A DNA stretch of 14,518 bases from JAUWQU01 sp964605095 (lineage in GTDB: Bacteria; Planctomycetota; Phycisphaerae; SM23-33), in NCBI GenBank assembly GCA_964605095.1, contig CAZSBS010000119.1:1-14518 (forward strand), given 5' to 3'. Shown here piece by piece: positions 1-7,953 of this stretch. The notes under the pieces were generated by a model that did no database searches, was not told where the DNA came from, and saw nothing but the letters and a program-made list of their open reading frames with translations. Position numbers and translations under genes: made by a program. Numbering within the stretch: position 1 is the stretch's first letter; the number at the start of each line of letters is the position of its first letter.

Positions 1-51
1 GTAAACGCAGGCCGCGACGACGCCCATGATGACGATCTTGATAAACTCCAT
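1..51 (-). CDS. Partial membrane protein, N-terminus only
   Basis: Reading leftward from an ATG at 51, the frame is open to the window edge and encodes MEFIKIVIMGVVAACVY. This is a short hydrophobic helix typical of a first membrane segment. A good Shine-Dalgarno sequence (GGAGAG, about 5 nt before the ATG) supports the start. The pattern reminds me of a small conserved integral membrane protein of unknown function, but 17 residues are too few to assign a family. It is divergent from topA. Confidence 0.5.
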   Translation of the reverse strand, partial: MEFIKIVIMGVVAACVY

Positions 52-382
52 CCCGCTCTCCGGCTAGGGCCCGATGGCCGGCTTGCTTTGTGATGCTATC
101 TCCCGCTGCCTCAACAAGCAAACGCCTTGTGCCCGTCGCAGACCGCGGTGCCCGGTCCCCGGCATTTGACATTTGAGCATTTCCGTTTCCCCTTCCCTGC
201 CAAAACCGGCCCCCATCCTGCCCCCCGCGTCTGACAAATCGCCCAGCCGGGCAAAAATAGTTATTCATTCGGCCTAAACTGGCCATGGCAATCGGTCCGA
301 AATAAACGGCGCGGACTTGACAAACCGGTCCGCCCCGGTCAATAGATGTTGCCCTTGCCCATTTAGGGCGACAAGAGCAAGA
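52..382. other. Intergenic region between divergent genes, upstream of topA
   Basis: I see no coding sequence here on either strand. A perfect TTGACA -35 hexamer lies at 317-322 on the plus strand, but no good -10 sits 16-18 bp downstream (the best is AATAGA at 341), so a topA promoter is only possible. A tandem CATTTGA pair at 163-176 is the only repeat noted. The left edge holds the Shine-Dalgarno of the divergent partial gene. Confidence 0.4.
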
Positions 383-3022
383 ATGGCAAAGACTGCCGGA
401 AAAACCACGGCTGCTGCTAAGGCAAGCCCGAAGGCCTCAGCCTCGGGCGAGCCCAAGGCCGCTGCGCCAAAGGGCCGAAAGCTCGTAATAGTCGAATCAC
501 CCGCCAAGGCCAAGACCATAAACCGCTATCTCGGCGATGGTTACATCGTCATGGCCTCAATGGGCCACATCCGCGACCTGCCGACAAAGACCATCGGCGT
601 GGACATCGAGCACGGCTTCGCCCCGACATACGAACTCCTGGCCAGCCGAACGAAGGTCATCGCCGAGCTAAGAAAATACGCCAAGTCGGCCCCCGAAATC
701 TTCCTGGCTACCGACCTTGACCGCGAGGGCGAGGCCATCGCCTGGCACCTGGCGGAGAGCCTCGGCATCCGCAACCAGAAGGTCCACCGGGTGGTATTCA
801 ACGAGATCACCCGCGACGCCATCCGCCAGGCGTTCGCCAACCCCCGCCAGGTTGACATGGACATGGTGAACGCCCAGCAGGCCCGGCGGGTGCTGGACCG
901 GATCGTCGGCTACGAGGTCTCGCCGCTGCTGTGGCGCAAGGTCGCGCCGGGCTTGTCCGCGGGGCGCGTCCAGACGGTCGCCGTCCGGCTCATAGTCGAA
1001 CGCGAGCGCGAGATCGAAGCGTTCATGCCCGAGGAATACTGGAAGATCGGCGCGGTCTTCACGCCGGACATCCCATCGGCCGGGAGGCTGGCACAGCAGT
1101 GGCGGGGGTTCCTCGCTCAGCGTGACGAGCGCGGAGCGGCACCGTCGCGCGAAGCCCAGCAGGCATTCCTGGCGAAGAACGGCGCGTTCCGGGCCGAACT
1201 GGTTAGTTGGAAGGGCGTGCGGTTCACCTGCGGATCGTCCGACGCCGCCATCGCCATCGCCAAGGCTCTCGGCCTGGCCGTCGAGCGCGTCGATACAGCC
1301 GAAGACCCCGAGGCCAAGGGCCCGGCCCGGCATATAGTGACCGTTCTTGGCAGCGTCTCAGCGGGCGGGCCGGCACTGGGTGTAAGCGACCTGAACGTCC
1401 GCGAGAGCCGCTCCAAGCCGCCGGCGCCGTTCATAACCTCGTCGCTCCAGCAGGCTGCCTCGACGAGGCTGCGCTTCGGCGCACAGCGGACAATGCGTGT
1501 CGCCCAGCAGCTTTACGAAGGCATTGAAATCCCCGGGCGCGGGCAGATCGGCCTGATTACTTACATGCGTACCGACAGCCGGCACTTGTCCGGCGACGCG
1601 ATCGCCCAGGCTCGCAAGTTCATCGGCGAGCAGTTCGGCCCCTCTTATGTGCCGGAAAAGCCTAACTTTTACAGTTCCGGCCAGCGCGCCCAGGAGGCCC
1701 ACGAAGCTATACGCCCGTCGGACGTGACGCTTCTGCCGCGGGACGTTCGCGGCGCTTTGAGCGACGAGCAGTACCGGCTATATGAGCTGGTCTGGCGGCA
1801 ATTCGTCGCCTGCCAGATGCCCCCGGCCGTGTGGAACGTCACCGAGGCGACTATCGCCGCGCGGACGCCCGAGGGCGAGGGCCAGTTCAAGGCTATCGGA
1901 CGCACCCTGGCCTTCGACGGCTTCCTCCGTGTGATGGGCGTGCCCGCCGGCGGCGAGCAGATCCTGCCGGCCCTGGCCGTCGGCCAGCCGGTAGCCCCGG
2001 CCGAGATCGACCCGAGCCAGCACTTCACCCAGGCCCCGCCCCGCTACACCGAGGCCGCACTGGTCAAGGCGCTGGAGGCCGAGGGAATAGGCAGGCCCAG
2101 CACTTACGCCGCCATCATCCAGACGATCCAGGCACGCAAGTACGTGCTGCTCACCGATCGCACGTTCAGGCCCACGGATATCGGCAAGGTCGTAACGGAC
2201 AAGCTGGTCAAGCATTTCCCGAACGTCTTCGACGTCCGCTTCACGGCCAGCATGGAGGACCAGCTCGACCAGGTCGAGGAAAACCACCAGGACTGGGTCA
2301 AGGTGCTCGAGGCCTTCTACGGACCCTTCCACGGCAACCTCGAACGGGCAGCCGAGGAAATGGTCCACGCCAAGGCCGAGAGCCAGCCCAGCCAGTACAC
2401 CTGCCCCGACTGCGGCAAGCCGATGGTCTACCGGCTGAGCAAGAACGGGCGATACCTCGCCTGCACGGGCTACCCGGACTGCAAGACCACCCATCCGGTG
2501 GATGAGTCAGGCAAGAAGGTGACCGTCAGCCATACCGACGTCGCATGCCCGGACTGCGGAAAGCCGCTGACTCTCCGCAAGGGCCGGTTCGGGCCGTTCC
2601 TGAGCTGCTCGGGCTACCCGGACTGCAAGGGCATAGTGAAAGTCGACAAGAAGGGCGGCATCAAGCTGCCGAGCGCCCCGCCGCTGCTCATCGAAACGCC
2701 GTGCCCCAAGTGCGGCGCCCAACTGAACCTGCGCCGCTCGGCCAGGGGGCCGTGGCTGAGCTGCTCGAAGTACCCCAAGTGCCGAGGCCGGCTCGGATTC
2801 AAGGCCCTGACGGACGAGCAACAGAAGGACCTCGAACTGCAACTGCTCAACCACGAAAAAGCCAACCCCATGCCCATCCTCCGCAAGCTCGACGGCACGC
2901 CGGTCCGCGAAGGCGAGCTGCCTGCCGCCAACGGCGGCGGCAACGATAGCGGCAACGGCGGGGATACGGGCAACGGCGGCGATGGCGGCGAGCCGCCACC
3001 CGACGAGCCGGGGAACGATTAG
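383..3022 (+). CDS. topA: DNA topoisomerase I (type IA)
   Basis: This enzyme relaxes negatively supercoiled DNA by a single-strand break and passage through a 5'-phosphotyrosine link. The predicted protein has 879 residues. The first ~32 residues form an Ala/Lys-rich leader. The TOPRIM domain follows, with E38 in LVIVESPAKAK and D111/D113/E115 in TDLDREGEA as Mg2+ ligands. The catalytic tyrosine is Y394 in GLITYMRTDSRHLS. Three C4 zinc-ribbon modules start at about C674, C722 and C774 and bind single-stranded DNA. The last ~30 residues are a Gly/Asn/Asp-rich tail, probably disordered. I chose ATG 383 because the frame's only earlier start is a TTG at 317, inside a TTGACA motif, and homology begins well after 383. 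The Shine-Dalgarno is weak. The gene is monocistronic as seen here and converges on the V-ATPase operon. Confidence 0.97.
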   Translation: MAKTAGKTTAAAKASPKASASGEPKAAAPKGRKLVIVESPAKAKTINRYLGDGYIVMASMGHIRDLPTKTIGVDIEHGFAPTYELLASRTKVIAELRKYAKSAPEIFLATDLDREGEAIAWHLAESLGIRNQKVHRVVFNEITRDAIRQAFANPRQVDMDMVNAQQARRVLDRIVGYEVSPLLWRKVAPGLSAGRVQTVAVRLIVEREREIEAFMPEEYWKIGAVFTPDIPSAGRLAQQWRGFLAQRDERGAAPSREAQQAFLAKNGAFRAELVSWKGVRFTCGSSDAAIAIAKALGLAVERVDTAEDPEAKGPARHIVTVLGSVSAGGPALGVSDLNVRESRSKPPAPFITSSLQQAASTRLRFGAQRTMRVAQQLYEGIEIPGRGQIGLITYMRTDSRHLSGDAIAQARKFIGEQFGPSYVPEKPNFYSSGQRAQEAHEAIRPSDVTLLPRDVRGALSDEQYRLYELVWRQFVACQMPPAVWNVTEATIAARTPEGEGQFKAIGRTLAFDGFLRVMGVPAGGEQILPALAVGQPVAPAEIDPSQHFTQAPPRYTEAALVKALEAEGIGRPSTYAAIIQTIQARKYVLLTDRTFRPTDIGKVVTDKLVKHFPNVFDVRFTASMEDQLDQVEENHQDWVKVLEAFYGPFHGNLERAAEEMVHAKAESQPSQYTCPDCGKPMVYRLSKNGRYLACTGYPDCKTTHPVDESGKKVTVSHTDVACPDCGKPLTLRKGRFGPFLSCSGYPDCKGIVKVDKKGGIKLPSAPPLLIETPCPKCGAQLNLRRSARGPWLSCSKYPKCRGRLGFKALTDEQQKDLELQLLNHEKANPMPILRKLDGTPVREGELPAANGGGNDSGNGGDTGNGGDGGEPPPDEPGND

Positions 3023-3053
3023 ACGGCTGGTGATCTGTCAGCCATCATTTTCG

Positions 3054-3170
3054 GGGTGCCATGCTTCTGTCTTCAGAAGCATGTTCCGACGAACCTCGAT
3101 GGTGTCCTGGTCTCTTGTTACCAATTTCGCACAGGGAACATGCTTCCCCAAAGCTGGAAGCATGGCACCC
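3054..3170. repeat. Nested palindromic (REP/BIME- or MITE-like) element
   Basis: The element is bounded by a perfect 14-bp inverted repeat, GGGTGCCATGCTTC at 3054-3067 and its complement at 3157-3170. A second perfect 12-bp inverted pair lies inside (GAAGCATGTTCC at 3076-3087 against 3135-3146). Each half also folds alone. The left hairpin has a 10-bp stem (3060-3069 with 3074-3083) and a TCTT loop; the right has a 9-bp stem (3139-3147 with 3156-3164) and an 8-nt loop. No ORF is inside. Two facing imperfect palindromes at a convergent gene junction fit a REP doublet or a small non-autonomous element. Copy number elsewhere in the genome is unknown. Confidence 0.75.
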
Positions 3171-3277
3171 AACCCATGGAATCAACTGTGACGGCACGAC
3201 TCGCGCCCGAGCGACGGCGCAGGTCGCCGCCCGGACGCTCGCCGATGAAGGCAAATGTGGTGCCGGGATCCCGAATG

Positions 3278-3373
3278 CTACTTCGGCATTACCAGCAGCA
3301 GGAAGACGAAGCCGAACAGGCCCTGGGCCCAGGCACTGAACAACTCAGCCAGGCAGCCGGCATATCGGCGATA
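3278..3373 (-). pseudogene. In-frame remnant after the atpK stop, resembling a proteolipid helix
   Basis: Directly after the TAG of atpK the same frame stays open for 31 codons to a second TAG at 3278-3280. The translation ends in FSAWAQGLFGFVFLLLVMPK, a hydrophobic segment. Its QGLFGFV resembles the QGLYGFV motif in the second helix of V-type proteolipids. It may be the remains of a tandem proteolipid copy or of a longer atpK C-terminus cut by a nonsense change. It has no start codon of its own with a ribosome site, and chance cannot be excluded for so short a stretch. Confidence 0.35.
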
Positions 3374-3871
3374 CTATTTGGCCACTACGAAGAGGTTGCT
3401 GGACAGCAGGCCGCCGAGGAAGACGAACGTGAAGATGCCGACCGTCTCGACGATGCCCATGGCGATAATAATGAACGCCAGGCCCTTGCCTTCGCCCTCG
3501 CTCATGGCGCGGCAGCCGGCGGCGCCGATGAGGCCCTGCATCCAGGCTGAAACCATTTCGCCCATACCGGTGGCCAGGCCGATGCCGAGAAACAGGCCAG
3601 CCTGCTGGATGGTCATCGCGAAATCGCCCGCCTGCAATTGGATCATGGCGTCACGCATCTGGTTCATTACTATCATGGCATAGAGAGTCTGACTGAGCGG
3701 CAGCGCCACGAGAATAATGTAAGTGAAGCGCAGAGCCGTGCCGGACTTGCCTTCCTTGCCCCATGCCCCGGCCGCGGCCATGCCCGCTCGACCGATGCCT
3801 ACCGCGCTGCCTATCGCTGCCATGCCCAGCGCCAATGCGATGCCCATCTGACCTAGAAAATTCCAACCCAT
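3374..3871 (-). CDS. atpK: V-type ATP synthase subunit K (proteolipid, rotor ring)
   Basis: The 165-residue protein is a double-hairpin (four-helix) c-type subunit that forms the ion-carrying rotor ring in the membrane. Helix 1 has the Gly-rich GSAVGIGRAGMAAAGA. Helix 2 carries LPLSQTLY (L57, S60, Q61, Y64), helix 3 has SAWMQGLIGAAG (Q112), and helix 4 has the essential carboxylate E142 in GIVETVGIF. These positions align with L61, T64, Q65, Y68, Q110 and E139 of Enterococcus hirae NtpK, the known Na+ ligands and their tyrosine partner, with Ser for Thr. Na+ coupling is therefore likely but inferred. The start follows a strong Shine-Dalgarno (GAGGAG) inside the end of atpI, with only 2 bp between the genes. 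It is the last intact gene of the operon. Confidence 0.95.
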   Translation of the reverse strand: MGWNFLGQMGIALALGMAAIGSAVGIGRAGMAAAGAWGKEGKSGTALRFTYIILVALPLSQTLYAMIVMNQMRDAMIQLQAGDFAMTIQQAGLFLGIGLATGMGEMVSAWMQGLIGAAGCRAMSEGEGKGLAFIIIAMGIVETVGIFTFVFLGGLLSSNLFVVAK

Positions 3872-3873
3872 GT

Positions 3874-5694
3874 TTACTTCTCCTCTGCGATTGTCTTAGC
3901 GAATGGTTTGAAAGGGTAACCGGACCATTCCATTCCGATGTTATTCGAGAACTCCAGCATATTGAGCCGCACACCGTGTGCGAACAGGGCAATTATGCCC
4001 AGGATAATGTTAAGGGTGTGTCCGAGTACGAGTATGGGAATGGCCTTGACAATGCTGCCAGTCCCGAGGGCCATCTCGTTAAAGGCCACGGCCAACACGC
4101 CTGACGCCACGCCCACGGCGAACAGGCGCACGTAGCTGATGATGTCCGACAGCGTTGAGATCGCCGCCAGCGGCCAGTTGGCAATTCCCAGCCCAAGAAG
4201 CTTGATGGGATTCTTGCTGGGCGAGTTGAACAGGATCGTCAGCACCGTGCCGATTCCCAGCAGCCACCAAGCGAAATACGGCAACGGGTCTCCGACGACC
4301 AGCATGCGAACGACGAACAACATGCCCCACAGGAACACCGCCCAGCCGACGTTGCACAGGAACCTGAGGTTCGGGAAGAGCCCGATCGCTCTCCACAGGT
4401 GCGCGACGTTCAGGTGAATGACGCCTATGAGGAAGCATAGACGCATTATCTGCGCCTGGGCCTTGGAGTCCGAAATTGACACGGTGAGAATGTGCAACTT
4501 GTCGAACAGCATGCCGATACGCTGCCAGAAGCCACCAGCCTGGATCATGGTCTGGCTGTCCACGCCGAAGAAGCTGGATATGGCCACTCCCCAGATGATC
4601 GAAGTGGCGCCAATGATCATGACAAGCAGAGTCAATGGCTTGCCCATTTTCGCGCAGGCCTTGCGGTACAGCAGGGCGGGGATCACCAGGAACAGCAGGC
4701 CGTAGCCGGCGTCGCCGATCAGCATGGCGGCAAAAATCGGCAGAGCAACCATGAACGCCCCGGACACGTCCTTCTCTTTGTATCCTGGCGAAGTCTGAAG
4801 TATGTCGAACAGACCCTTGATGGGCTTGACCCAGTTGGGGTAGCGGATCAGCGTGGGCGGCCGATCTTCCTCTTGCGGCTCGGCGAGTTCCACGCCGGCG
4901 TCGATGCCGGCTGCGGCGAGGCCCTTCTTCAGGTCGTCGGCCTTGTCGGCGGGGATCCAGCCCTGGACGGCGTAGAGTTCGCCCTCGACCAGGCCGCCGC
5001 GCTCGGCGATGGTGAACCGGGCCGTGGCGGTCAGGCGGTCGATCTCCTCCTGCATGCCCTTGGCGAAGTGCGCCAGTTCGGCCAGGCGATTCTCGTCGAC
5101 GGTGAGTTGCTTGTCTATCTCGGCCGCCTCGGTGCGAAGGCTACTGCGGTCGCGCGGCGGCAGTTCCACCGGCTCGGCTGAGTCGGGTATCTCCGGCTCG
5201 CCGTCGCGCTGGACGACGGCCACGAGCACGCCCCGGCCGAAGCGAGCAGCCACGACCTGCACGAGGTCGGCCACGATCGCGCCGGCGTCTCGCGCCGGCA
5301 GGCTGTAGAAGCTGATCCTCACACCGGCTTCGCGCAGGGCGGCGAACTGATCGAGCCGCGCATCGCCCCAGACGGCAAGTTGGTTGATCTGCCGGTGCAG
5401 GTTGGCGAGGCGGTTTCGCCGCTCGGCCGCGACGCGGTGAATCCGAAGGGCCTCCTCGGCAGCCTGGATCGTCGTAATGTTGTGAGGCCTTGTCCCGCCC
5501 GGCTTGATCTCGCCGAGCAACTGCTGTGCGCGGCGCAGGCGGTCGATGGCGGCGACGGTTTCCTCGTGGGCGACGGCCTGGGCTTTGTCCACCGGCGCCA
5601 GGTGCACCACGCCGAGGTTTCGCAGGGCCTCGAGGAGGCCCTCGCGCCGCTCGCGTTTGCTCACCACGTATGTCTTGAGCATTTTGGCGATCAT
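3874..5694 (-). CDS. atpI: V-type ATP synthase subunit I (a-subunit)
   Basis: This 606-residue membrane stator subunit makes the ion half-channels facing the K ring. The N-terminal half (to about residue 330) is soluble and helical and attaches the peripheral stalk. The C-terminal half has about seven membrane segments, beginning near VALPIFAAMLIGDAGYGLLF. The essential channel arginine is R523 in LSDIISYVRLFAVG, the position that releases the ion from the K-subunit glutamate. I chose the ATG at 5694 (MIAKMLKTYVV) because it overlaps the atpD stop as ATGA, the usual sign of translational coupling. The frame is open further upstream, but that part is a Arg-rich out-of-family read-through of atpD. 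The next gene is atpK, 2 bp on. Confidence 0.95.
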   Translation of the reverse strand: MIAKMLKTYVVSKRERREGLLEALRNLGVVHLAPVDKAQAVAHEETVAAIDRLRRAQQLLGEIKPGGTRPHNITTIQAAEEALRIHRVAAERRNRLANLHRQINQLAVWGDARLDQFAALREAGVRISFYSLPARDAGAIVADLVQVVAARFGRGVLVAVVQRDGEPEIPDSAEPVELPPRDRSSLRTEAAEIDKQLTVDENRLAELAHFAKGMQEEIDRLTATARFTIAERGGLVEGELYAVQGWIPADKADDLKKGLAAAGIDAGVELAEPQEEDRPPTLIRYPNWVKPIKGLFDILQTSPGYKEKDVSGAFMVALPIFAAMLIGDAGYGLLFLVIPALLYRKACAKMGKPLTLLVMIIGATSIIWGVAISSFFGVDSQTMIQAGGFWQRIGMLFDKLHILTVSISDSKAQAQIMRLCFLIGVIHLNVAHLWRAIGLFPNLRFLCNVGWAVFLWGMLFVVRMLVVGDPLPYFAWWLLGIGTVLTILFNSPSKNPIKLLGLGIANWPLAAISTLSDIISYVRLFAVGVASGVLAVAFNEMALGTGSIVKAIPILVLGHTLNIILGIIALFAHGVRLNMLEFSNNIGMEWSGYPFKPFAKTIAEEK

Positions 5695-6359
5695 TGGCCT
5701 TCGGCTCCTTCGGCCACCACCGCCGGCCGGTCGGATGCGATACTGTCGAAGTCGTTTGACCGCTCGGCGATTTTGGCCTTGGCGATCTTGCCGCGTCCGA
5801 CGGCGGCGGTCATCTCGTCGCCGAGTTTGATGCGGATCACGCGGATGATCTCGCGGCATTCGGGGATCTTGACCTTCTCGAAGAGGTTCACCCGCTGGAT
5901 GATCTTGGTAAGCTCGCGGTCCAGCAGGCGGAACTGCTCGCCGACGATGTCCCGCTCGGCCGACAGATGGTTGATCTCCTTGAGGTCGGAGATCGCCTTG
6001 TCCACCCAGGCCGGCGTGGCGAACAAGCTGTAGTCGCTCTGGGGGAAGGTCGCTTCCTTGAAGATCGGTATGCTGACGCCGGCGACGTTGGTCCTAGCGG
6101 TCAGGACCTCCGTGGGCCTGGCCAGGGACTCGACGTCAATGCCGGCCCGGTCGGCCAGAACGCTCCGGTACGGGTCGAGCTCCCGCGTGGCCTTTTCCAT
6201 GGCCGACGTGAGCTTGGCCAACCGGACCTTCACGTCGCGGATGGTCATCTGCAACTGCTGCTGCTTGAGCTTCAGCATGGGCAGATAGCGCTCGAAGCGC
6301 TGCAGCATGTCCCGCTGACGCTTAAGCTCCGGCCGAGTTAACCTTACCTTCTTAGCCAT
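5691..6359 (-). CDS. atpD: V-type ATP synthase subunit D (central stalk)
   Basis: Subunit D is the rotating central shaft, equivalent to F-type gamma, that links the A3B3 head to the rotor. The 222-residue protein is largely two long helices that pair as a coiled coil. The N-terminal one (MAKKVRLTRPELKRQRD, then LKLKQQQLQ) is followed by a short globular middle, and the C-terminal one contains RVNLFEKVKIPECREIIRVIRIKL, typical of the family. I chose ATG 6359, where family similarity begins. An in-frame start at 6461 would add 34 residues running through a palindrome (6413-6450). The Shine-Dalgarno is weak (AAGAAC). The gene overlaps atpI by 4 bp. The tail after about residue 205 is variable and acidic. 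Confidence 0.93.
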   Translation of the reverse strand: MAKKVRLTRPELKRQRDMLQRFERYLPMLKLKQQQLQMTIRDVKVRLAKLTSAMEKATRELDPYRSVLADRAGIDVESLARPTEVLTARTNVAGVSIPIFKEATFPQSDYSLFATPAWVDKAISDLKEINHLSAERDIVGEQFRLLDRELTKIIQRVNLFEKVKIPECREIIRVIRIKLGDEMTAAVGRGKIAKAKIAERSNDFDSIASDRPAVVAEGAEGQ

Positions 6360-6412
6360 GTTCTTGTAAGTAGCTCTTGTTTGCTCTCTAAGCCCTGCCG
6401 ATTTCGCGGCCG

Positions 6413-6450
6413 ATTGCGGATTGTCCCGATGCATCGGGACAATCCGCAAT
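6413..6450. repeat. Perfect 38-bp palindrome between atpB and atpD
   Basis: Bases 6413-6431 (starting ATTGCGGATTGTCCC) are exactly complementary to 6432-6450 with no spacer, and the centre reads CCCGATGCATCGGG. It lies in the 135-bp gap between the atpB stop and the atpD start, so the operon transcript would contain a 17-18-bp hairpin there. There is no T-run in the operon direction, so it is more likely an mRNA processing or stability hairpin, or a REP-like repeat, than a terminator. Confidence 0.8.
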
Positions 6451-6494
6451 AAAAGCTTCACATTTGCCAGTATCTTCGAAAACCAACCGTGCCG

Positions 6495-7823
6495 CTACGC
6501 CGCGCCTTGCTTCTCGCCTTCCTTCGCCAACTCCTTCGGCCAGTGGGCTTCGATGATCTTTCGGCGGATGCCTATCTCGGCCGGCTCGAAGCAGTCGGCG
6601 AGGATTTCCCAGCACCGGTCGAGGGCCTCGAAGAGCGGGATGTTCACCGAGAGGTCCATGATCCGCTTTTCAAATTGCTCGCCGTATTTCAACAGGTGGT
6701 CGTCCCACTCTGACATCTCGAAGCCCATGTCGCGTTTTTCGCGGCTTTCGCGGCACTGGGCGTAGAGCTGGATGCACGCGTCCATGATCGCGCGATGGTC
6801 GTCGCGGGTCTTGCCGTTTACCTGCTGCTTGAGCCGGCTGAGCGATCCGAACGGCTCGATTCGCCCGTTGCGGAGGTAGAACTGCCCCTCGGTGATGTAT
6901 CCTGTGTTGTCGGGCACGGGGTGTGTCACGTCGTCGCCGGGCATGGTTACGCAGGCAAGGATGGTCATGGAGCCTGCCCCGTCGAAGTCGACGGCCTTTT
7001 CGTACCGCCGGGCCATCTGCGTGTACAGGTCGCCGGGATAGCCGCGGTTGGAGGGGATCTGCTCCATGATAATGGCGATCTCCTTCAGTGCGTCTGCGAA
7101 GGCCGTCATGTCGGTCAGAAGCACGAGGACCTTCTTGCCCTTGAGGGCGAACTGCTCGCCGACAGCCAGGCACAGGTCGGGCACGATCAGCGCCTCGACG
7201 ACCGGGTCGGCGGCGGTGTGGATGAACATGATGCTTCGCCCGAGCACGCCGCCTTCCTCGAAGGCGGTGCGGAACTTGAGGTAGTCGTCGTGCCGCAGGC
7301 CCATGCCGCCGAGGATGATGATGTCGGCCTTGGCCTGAAGGCCCACGCGGGCCAGAAGCTCGTTGTACGGCTCGCCAGCCACCGAGAAGATCGGCAGCTT
7401 CTGGCTTTCGACCAGCGAGTTGAAGATGTCGATCATCGGGATGCCGGTGTGGACCATCTTGTCAGGCATGCGGCGGCAGATGGGATTGACCGCCGGCCCG
7501 CCGATGTCGACCATGTCGGCCTGGACTTCAGGCCGATCGTCGCGTGGCCGGCCTGAGCCGTCGAACACCCGCCCCAGCAGTTGATCGGTGAACGGCACCT
7601 GCATGGGCCGGCCGAGAAAGCGAACCCTGTCGCCCGTCGAGACCCCCTCGGTGCCGGAGAATATCTGGAGGCTTACCTGGTCGCCCTCGAGGTGAATCAC
7701 CTGTGCCAGCGAGGAGTCCTTCTCGCCGCTGAGGATCGCCAACTCGTCGTAGCCGATACCCGAGGCCATCACCGTTACGACGTTCCCGGCGATCCGCGTT
7801 ATGTGATCGTAGTACTTTCGCAT
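6495..7823 (-). CDS. atpB: V-type ATP synthase subunit B
   Basis: Subunit B alternates with A in the catalytic A3B3 head. It helps form the nucleotide sites but has no P-loop of its own, and indeed no GxxxxGKT is present. The 442-residue length is usual. The N-terminal beta-barrel begins YYDHITRIAGNVVTV. The nucleotide-fold core has PIFSVAGEPYNELLARVG, LLTDMTAFADALKEIAI and NRGYPGDLYTQMARRYE, and the later block PGDDVTHPVPDNTGYITEGQ and SLSRLKQQVNGKTRDDHR matches the bacterial DUF2764-type enzymes. ATG 7823 follows GGGAAGAGACA, a fair Shine-Dalgarno. It is separated from atpA by the four-helix-bundle insertion and from atpD by a palindrome. Confidence 0.96.
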   Translation of the reverse strand: MRKYYDHITRIAGNVVTVMASGIGYDELAILSGEKDSSLAQVIHLEGDQVSLQIFSGTEGVSTGDRVRFLGRPMQVPFTDQLLGRVFDGSGRPRDDRPEVQADMVDIGGPAVNPICRRMPDKMVHTGIPMIDIFNSLVESQKLPIFSVAGEPYNELLARVGLQAKADIIILGGMGLRHDDYLKFRTAFEEGGVLGRSIMFIHTAADPVVEALIVPDLCLAVGEQFALKGKKVLVLLTDMTAFADALKEIAIIMEQIPSNRGYPGDLYTQMARRYEKAVDFDGAGSMTILACVTMPGDDVTHPVPDNTGYITEGQFYLRNGRIEPFGSLSRLKQQVNGKTRDDHRAIMDACIQLYAQCRESREKRDMGFEMSEWDDHLLKYGEQFEKRIMDLSVNIPLFEALDRCWEILADCFEPAEIGIRRKIIEAHWPKELAKEGEKQGAA

Positions 7824-7887
7824 TGTCTCTTCCCGAAGCCTCCTTTCATGCCGGAGGCCGGCTGCAAATAACGAACTTCAAATGCCC

Positions 7888-7914
7888 ATGAATGCCATTA
7901 ACTAAGAATGCCAG
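7888..7914. repeat. Left arm of the inverted repeat flanking the four-helix-bundle gene
   Basis: This 27-bp arm contains two GAATGCC motifs (7890-7896, 7906-7912). Its reverse complement matches 8478-8504 at 23 of 27 positions, in two perfect blocks of 11 (CTGGCATTCTT) and 10 (TGGCATTCAT) bases. It lies downstream of the four-helix-bundle gene in the operon direction, 64 bp before atpB. Further loose copies (GAATCCC, GAATACT) continue to about 7945. Confidence 0.65.
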
Positions 7915-7953
7915 CAATGACAATTGAGTTTCTGAATCCCGAATACTCATTGC

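Larger units (their letters stand above)
3023..3373. other. Convergent junction between topA and the V-ATPase operon
   Basis: This gap separates the 3' ends of topA and atpK. It contains the nested palindromic element at 3054-3170 and, on the minus strand, a 31-codon in-frame remnant at 3278-3373. Between them (3171-3277) I see only a short CGGGATCCCG palindrome near 3264. No hairpin followed by a T-run is obvious for either gene, so the large palindrome may supply termination for both. Confidence 0.5.

Noticed and set aside
317..382. TTG start 22 codons upstream of the chosen topA start
   Set aside because: The extra residues are unlike the family, the TTG is part of a TTGACA motif, and ATG 383 leads straight to the usual Lys/Ala-rich leader.
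1778..2494. 238-residue minus-strand frame inside topA
   Set aside because: Antisense to the conserved topoisomerase domains and explained by codon bias of topA.
3056..3550. Plus-strand frame of 164 codons across the topA/atpK junction
   Set aside because: It runs through the palindromic element and then antisense to atpK, and its composition gives no protein family pattern.
4492..5181. 229-residue plus-strand frame opposite atpI
   Set aside because: It is a shadow of the soluble half of atpI; no ribosome site or recognisable domain.
5695..5859. N-terminal extension of atpI
   Set aside because: These codons are an Arg-rich alternative frame of the atpD 3' end; the ATGA overlap at 5691-5694 is the normal start.
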